NCBI GenBank assembly: GCA_036478815.1
Contig: JAZGEP010000229.1
Span: forward strand, 1-9,457
Source: DRLZ01 sp036478815
Lineage (GTDB): Bacteria; Pseudomonadota; Gammaproteobacteria; Methylococcales; DRLZ01
Length of the DNA stretch: 9,457 bases
Direction: 5' to 3'
In this document: piece after piece, positions 6,329 to 9,457 of the stretch
Layout of the letters: each line of letters opens with the position of its first letter
How positions within the stretch are numbered: the first letter of the stretch is position 1
Made by a program: the position numbers and the translations under genes
The notes under the pieces: generated by a model
The model's input: only the letters and a program-made list of their open reading frames with translations
The model's database searches: none
What the model was told of the DNA's origin: nothing

Positions 6329-6769
6329 CATCAGCACATAACGTATTGATAGCTATGGGCACTATAGAAATGGTTAAATTTAGAACCCTTCTAAACTCAA
6401 CTATAATAACCCTATTAGGTGAATATGAGTAATCAAAACTAAACACCCACCAGCTAAATCTGGTGGGTTAAGTTGCTGATTGAAACCTCGAATATAGATC
6501 AAAAAGTCTTGTTGATAACTTCAAACATACACTTTTATTTAAGTTCATTAGATCTTTCGAACAGATTTTTTTATCATCTCATCGGCCACGACTTGTGCTG
6601 ATAGATTACACAATAAAATCTTAGCTAAAGTATCTTTCGTAATAAAGTCTTTTTAATAAAGTGGCGTGAATTTTTATGATGGTCCATTATCCTATTTCAA
6701 AAACAAAGCTGCACAAATAGTCTACGCTGTGTTGTTGTTTATGAGCTATATTATCCGAAGTTGTAGCCG
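6298..6769. other. Convergent intergenic region, 472 bp, no supported gene
   Basis: This AT-rich stretch separates the rightward operon from the leftward carboxykinase-like gene, so it should contain 3' untranslated ends rather than promoters. It holds one strong hairpin (6445-6468), a T-run (6322-6328) and a short direct repeat TAATAAAGT (6640-6648 and 6654-6662). The only start-to-stop frames noted are very short (for example 20 codons from the ATG at 6370) and have no recognisable homology or ribosome site. No tRNA-like or riboswitch-like structure was recognised. Confidence 0.6.
6445..6468. terminator. Perfect 9-bp hairpin in the convergent junction, probable (bidirectional) terminator
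   Basis: ACCCACCAG (6445-6453) pairs without mismatch with CTGGTGGGT (6460-6468) around a six-base loop CTAAAT. The stem is GC-rich against an AT-rich background. Read leftward, the stem is followed by GTTTAGTTTTG, moderately U-rich, as for a terminator of the minus-strand gene; read rightward it is followed by TAAGTTG, a weaker U tract. Its place between two converging units fits a shared terminator. It lies ~150 bases past the operon's last stop and ~300 bases past the minus-strand stop, somewhat far for both. An alternative is a relic end hairpin of an IS200/IS605-type element, though no transposase is nearby. Confidence 0.45.
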
Positions 6770-9457
6770 TCAAAGTGCATCCGCACCAATCGTGCCTTTC
6801 AGAAAATCAACGTAATCTGTACTCTGCACTTGTTTCAGTTTGCCAGTTGCCAGTTGCAAACGGGTCTTGATTTGTGCATATTCCGGATCATCTATATGGC
6901 TGGTTTGATCGGTAAAGGATTGCAGATGACTGGCGTGGCGTTGCCATAATGCAATATCCCGTTGCTGTTTTTGTTGCAGACGCTGAGCATACCAGTCTGA
7001 TTTGAGTAGATAGTCGCGACTAAACAGCTTGCGGATTTCCGGGTCGTGGACATCGTTGCCTTGATAATCACCATGCGCCATGATATGTAATAAAGCATGC
7101 AACGGCGGGCAAGCATCTTCAATACTGCCGTCATCAAAATATTGCTGAGCAACACGCTGCTGGGTTTCAACAATGTTGTTAACACCATCGACAAACGCGT
7201 CTAACCCTTGTGTTTCTGGCTTAAGAATATCTTTGGTGAAAACCACCATGGGATTATCAAAAATTTTACCCATGAAGTCATGTACAAATTTCTCAGTGAT
7301 ACGATAGCCGAGGCGACTAGCGAGCACGTGTTGTCCGTTAGTTTCAATATCTTCAACTTTTTCCAGGTAGCCTTGTTCAATCAAATAATCAGGCTGACGC
7401 TGTTTTGGACTCAAGCGTGTCCAGATTTCCGGAATCAACAAACTGACATCATGATTGACTCGCACATTCGAGCCAATAAAACCAGCTGCGCTGGAAAATC
7501 CTGCATAGCCAGTCAAAATATAGGAAACCAGTGCATTATTTAAATCGACTGTGGCACGTAATGCGTTAAACGGGCCTTTGGTTAATGCGCCTTCACTCCC
7601 TGCTCCAGTGGTTGAAGGTGATTTTCCGGTCAGCGAACTAATAAAGTCCATGAACAACTCGGGCAGTTGCTGATAATGAATGGGATTGTAAACGGCTAAA
7701 GGGCGAATACCTGGTTCTGCAGGGTTATTTCTGCGCCCGGTAAGAACGGCATTCACTGGATGACAAACAGCTTTATCTAGATCAATTTTGCGATGCAATC
7801 TGGCACCGATCTCTGCGATATACTTGCGTACCGGGTTAATTAAATCGGCCCGCGTTTCGAGATAGCGCGGGTTTTTAGAGGGTTCTCCGTTAACCATCCG
7901 CGGATGAGCAGATGAGGCTACATAGCCTGTCTTCTCAGTATAAGCTTCACTTAATAAATCGCGCATTGGTGGACTGTATTTTGAGAAGGTCAGAACATCC
8001 TCCACAATCTCGGCTAACCTGTCCCCGCTAAGCGGTTCGTAGTTTGCGAGAAAATTACCTGGCAAGGCCATATTATGCTCGGTTTCAGTATCGTAGCCGG
8101 GAATCACTGCATCATCAGGTCGCTGAAACAGACGATATTCACAATTGCTCACCAGCTTCAGGCTGTAGCTGTCTTCATTTTTCGCGCAACTGTGCTGAAT
8201 GAGACTTGTGGGAACCACCACAGAAGCGCTGATATCATCTTCCATCTGTATTTTTTCCGCAGCCATAAAATCCTGCCGAACTTTGAAGACTCTCCATTCG
8301 CCTTCCAAATCAAAACCAATGCGCAGATAGGAAGCAATAATTTTACGATCGCCCAGTTTGAGCTCATGACCTGGTGCCCCATCAACAATATCGACTGTCA
8401 AATGTTTGCGCAACTCCTGCCCCCATTCTCGACGATAGAAGCGTTTAATAAAAAACACCAAGGCCAGAATATAAGATGGAATAGATTTTAACCAATCGAT
8501 ATATTCCTGAGTATGGCTGGATGAAACTGTTAGTAATTTAATCACTGACCCTAAGCTACGCTCAGAACTCAATACCTGGCGTGTGGGGTCGTGATCCTCA
8601 TCTTCATGGCCAGGTTTAAAACGACCAGTATAGTCTTTATCAAATATTGCTTGAGCCTGAGACAAGTCCTCATTCAAGTTATTAATAAACAGTGGGTTAT
8701 AAAGCACCGCATCTTCAAGAGACTTTGAAATCTCGGATTTCCCGCCACCAGAGACAGTACTGGGTTTATGACAAAACGTACCTTCCGAATCAGTACCGAC
8801 CAAACGCCATGATGGCGCCCCGGGATGTTTCAACATTTCTATTTTGTAGCCATTAGGCTGAATATAAATCTTTCCTGGTTGCAGACGAATGCGATGACTC
8901 ACTCCATTTTTAGTCCAGCTAATAGCTTGTTCATTTAAGTTCATACGCAGCACTTGCGGGACATACACAAGTTCAGGATAACGTTTATCAATTGCATAGC
9001 CTTCCGGCTGAACATCCATTAAATCGCCAAACTGTTCAACCATTTTGTCGAAGTGAAAACCAGATTCGCGCGTTGGACTTCCAGCGCCATATTCATCACC
9101 GTGATTTCTGCGGCGAAATGCTAAAGCGCCACCGGAATGCTCTTCTTCAGCAATCCCAAATAAATTGGCTGAATAACTGATGTGGGTCTTTACTTCCTTT
9201 TTGCAATAACCAAAATAATTATCAGCCAGAATGCTAACAATCACACCACTTGCATCGCGGGCCACAATCTTGAACGCTTGCCCTTCGTTGTAAAGCTCAT
9301 CTGATTGTTTCCAGCACATGCCTTCATCACGTTGGCGCTGAGTTGCATCATCCCAATGCGGCAAACCCACTGCTTGTTTGCTCAGACCAACAAGATGCGG
9401 AGCCAAAATGATACAACCACTATGACCTGTCCAATGTTCGACATCCAATGCCGAATC
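6770..9457 (-). CDS. Large protein resembling diphosphate-dependent phosphoenolpyruvate carboxykinase (PPi-PEPCK); 5' end outside window
   Basis: C-terminal ~895 residues of a large soluble enzyme. The best match from memory is the PPi-type PEP carboxykinase known from Propionibacterium and Entamoeba (about 1,100-1,150 residues), which interconverts oxaloacetate + PPi with PEP + CO2 + Pi in the cytosol. The frame is open to the right edge; the first possible start inside is a TTG at 9448, preceded by three more sense codons, so roughly 200-250 N-terminal residues are probably missing. Counting from that TTG, recognisable blocks are TGKSPSTTGAGSEGAL (607-622, glycine/serine-rich loop followed by TKGPFNAL), the SYILTGYAGFSS stretch, HDVSLLIPEIWTRLSP, ASRLGYRITEKFV (~709-721), ACPPLHALLHIMAHG (~777) and SDWYAQRLQQKQQRD. 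There is no signal peptide or membrane segment in view. Stop is TGA at 6770-6772. The gene converges on the signalling operon and is probably independent of it. Assignment is by family resemblance only; the ATP/GTP-type PEPCKs are too different and shorter. Confidence 0.65.
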   Translation of the reverse strand, partial: DSALDVEHWTGHSGCIILAPHLVGLSKQAVGLPHWDDATQRQRDEGMCWKQSDELYNEGQAFKIVARDASGVIVSILADNYFGYCKKEVKTHISYSANLFGIAEEEHSGGALAFRRRNHGDEYGAGSPTRESGFHFDKMVEQFGDLMDVQPEGYAIDKRYPELVYVPQVLRMNLNEQAISWTKNGVSHRIRLQPGKIYIQPNGYKIEMLKHPGAPSWRLVGTDSEGTFCHKPSTVSGGGKSEISKSLEDAVLYNPLFINNLNEDLSQAQAIFDKDYTGRFKPGHEDEDHDPTRQVLSSERSLGSVIKLLTVSSSHTQEYIDWLKSIPSYILALVFFIKRFYRREWGQELRKHLTVDIVDGAPGHELKLGDRKIIASYLRIGFDLEGEWRVFKVRQDFMAAEKIQMEDDISASVVVPTSLIQHSCAKNEDSYSLKLVSNCEYRLFQRPDDAVIPGYDTETEHNMALPGNFLANYEPLSGDRLAEIVEDVLTFSKYSPPMRDLLSEAYTEKTGYVASSAHPRMVNGEPSKNPRYLETRADLINPVRKYIAEIGARLHRKIDLDKAVCHPVNAVLTGRRNNPAEPGIRPLAVYNPIHYQQLPELFMDFISSLTGKSPSTTGAGSEGALTKGPFNALRATVDLNNALVSYILTGYAGFSSAAGFIGSNVRVNHDVSLLIPEIWTRLSPKQRQPDYLIEQGYLEKVEDIETNGQHVLASRLGYRITEKFVHDFMGKIFDNPMVVFTKDILKPETQGLDAFVDGVNNIVETQQRVAQQYFDDGSIEDACPPLHALLHIMAHGDYQGNDVHDPEIRKLFSRDYLLKSDWYAQRLQQKQQRDIALWQRHASHLQSFTDQTSHIDDPEYAQIKTRLQLATGKLKQVQSTDYVDFLKGTIGADAL

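Noticed and set aside
6370..6432. 20-codon reading frame in the convergent gap, considered as a small protein
   Set aside because: No ribosome site, no hydrophobic or charged pattern typical of a functional small protein, and such short frames are expected by chance.
6640..6662. Direct repeat TAATAAAGT separated by five bases, considered as an operator or iteron
   Set aside because: Only two 9-base AT-rich copies in an AT-rich region between convergent gene ends, where an operator is not expected.
6668..6832. Open plus-strand frame beginning NFYDGPLSYFKN, considered as a transposase or phage relic
   Set aside because: It has no start at its head, is closed by a stop just upstream, and runs into the antisense of the carboxykinase-like gene. 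The similarity is too slight to name.
7208..9180. Plus-strand open frames of 62-138 codons opposite the carboxykinase-like gene
   Set aside because: They are antisense shadows of a long, clearly conserved coding frame, with no ribosome sites or recognisable domains.

Overview
The window looks like ordinary chromosome of a moderately AT-rich Gram-negative bacterium, most likely a gammaproteobacterium. This is inferred from the FimV-like repeat protein and from a phosphatase/STAS pair resembling Vibrio SypE/SypA and Pseudomonas HsbR/HsbA. The genus cannot be fixed from the sequence. No tRNA, rRNA, CRISPR array or intact mobile element was seen.

Positions 1-6297 hold a same-strand run of seven genes that reads as one signalling operon. 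In order: (1) a PP2C/SpoIIE-type serine phosphatase fused to a GHKL/HATPase domain, entering the window already open; (2) a STAS domain fused to a PhnD-like substrate-binding fold without a signal peptide; (3) a small protein with FimV/TPR-like helical repeats; (4) a degenerate receiver-like protein with a conserved C-terminal domain; (5) a Ras-superfamily small GTPase of the MglA/Rup kind; (6) a Roadblock/LC7 protein with an extra N-terminal domain; (7) a stand-alone Roadblock/LC7 protein. Most junctions are very tight: a 1-base overlap, gaps of 10 and 9 bases, and a 23-base overlap. The only larger gaps are 133 bases before gene 3 and 29 bases before gene 7. The proposed logic is that a phosphatase/kinase sets the phosphorylation state of the STAS protein (partner switching), while the GTPase and its two Roadblock partners form a second nucleotide-dependent switch. 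Genes 3 and 4 may be adaptors between them. No output gene is visible, so the process controlled (surface motility, polarity, biofilm or other) is open.

Positions 6298-6769 are a non-coding convergent junction with a strong perfect hairpin (6445-6468) that probably serves as a terminator. Positions 6770-9457 (minus strand) hold the C-terminal ~895 residues of a large protein resembling diphosphate-dependent phosphoenolpyruvate carboxykinase. It is a central-metabolism gene that runs off the right edge and appears unrelated to the signalling operon.
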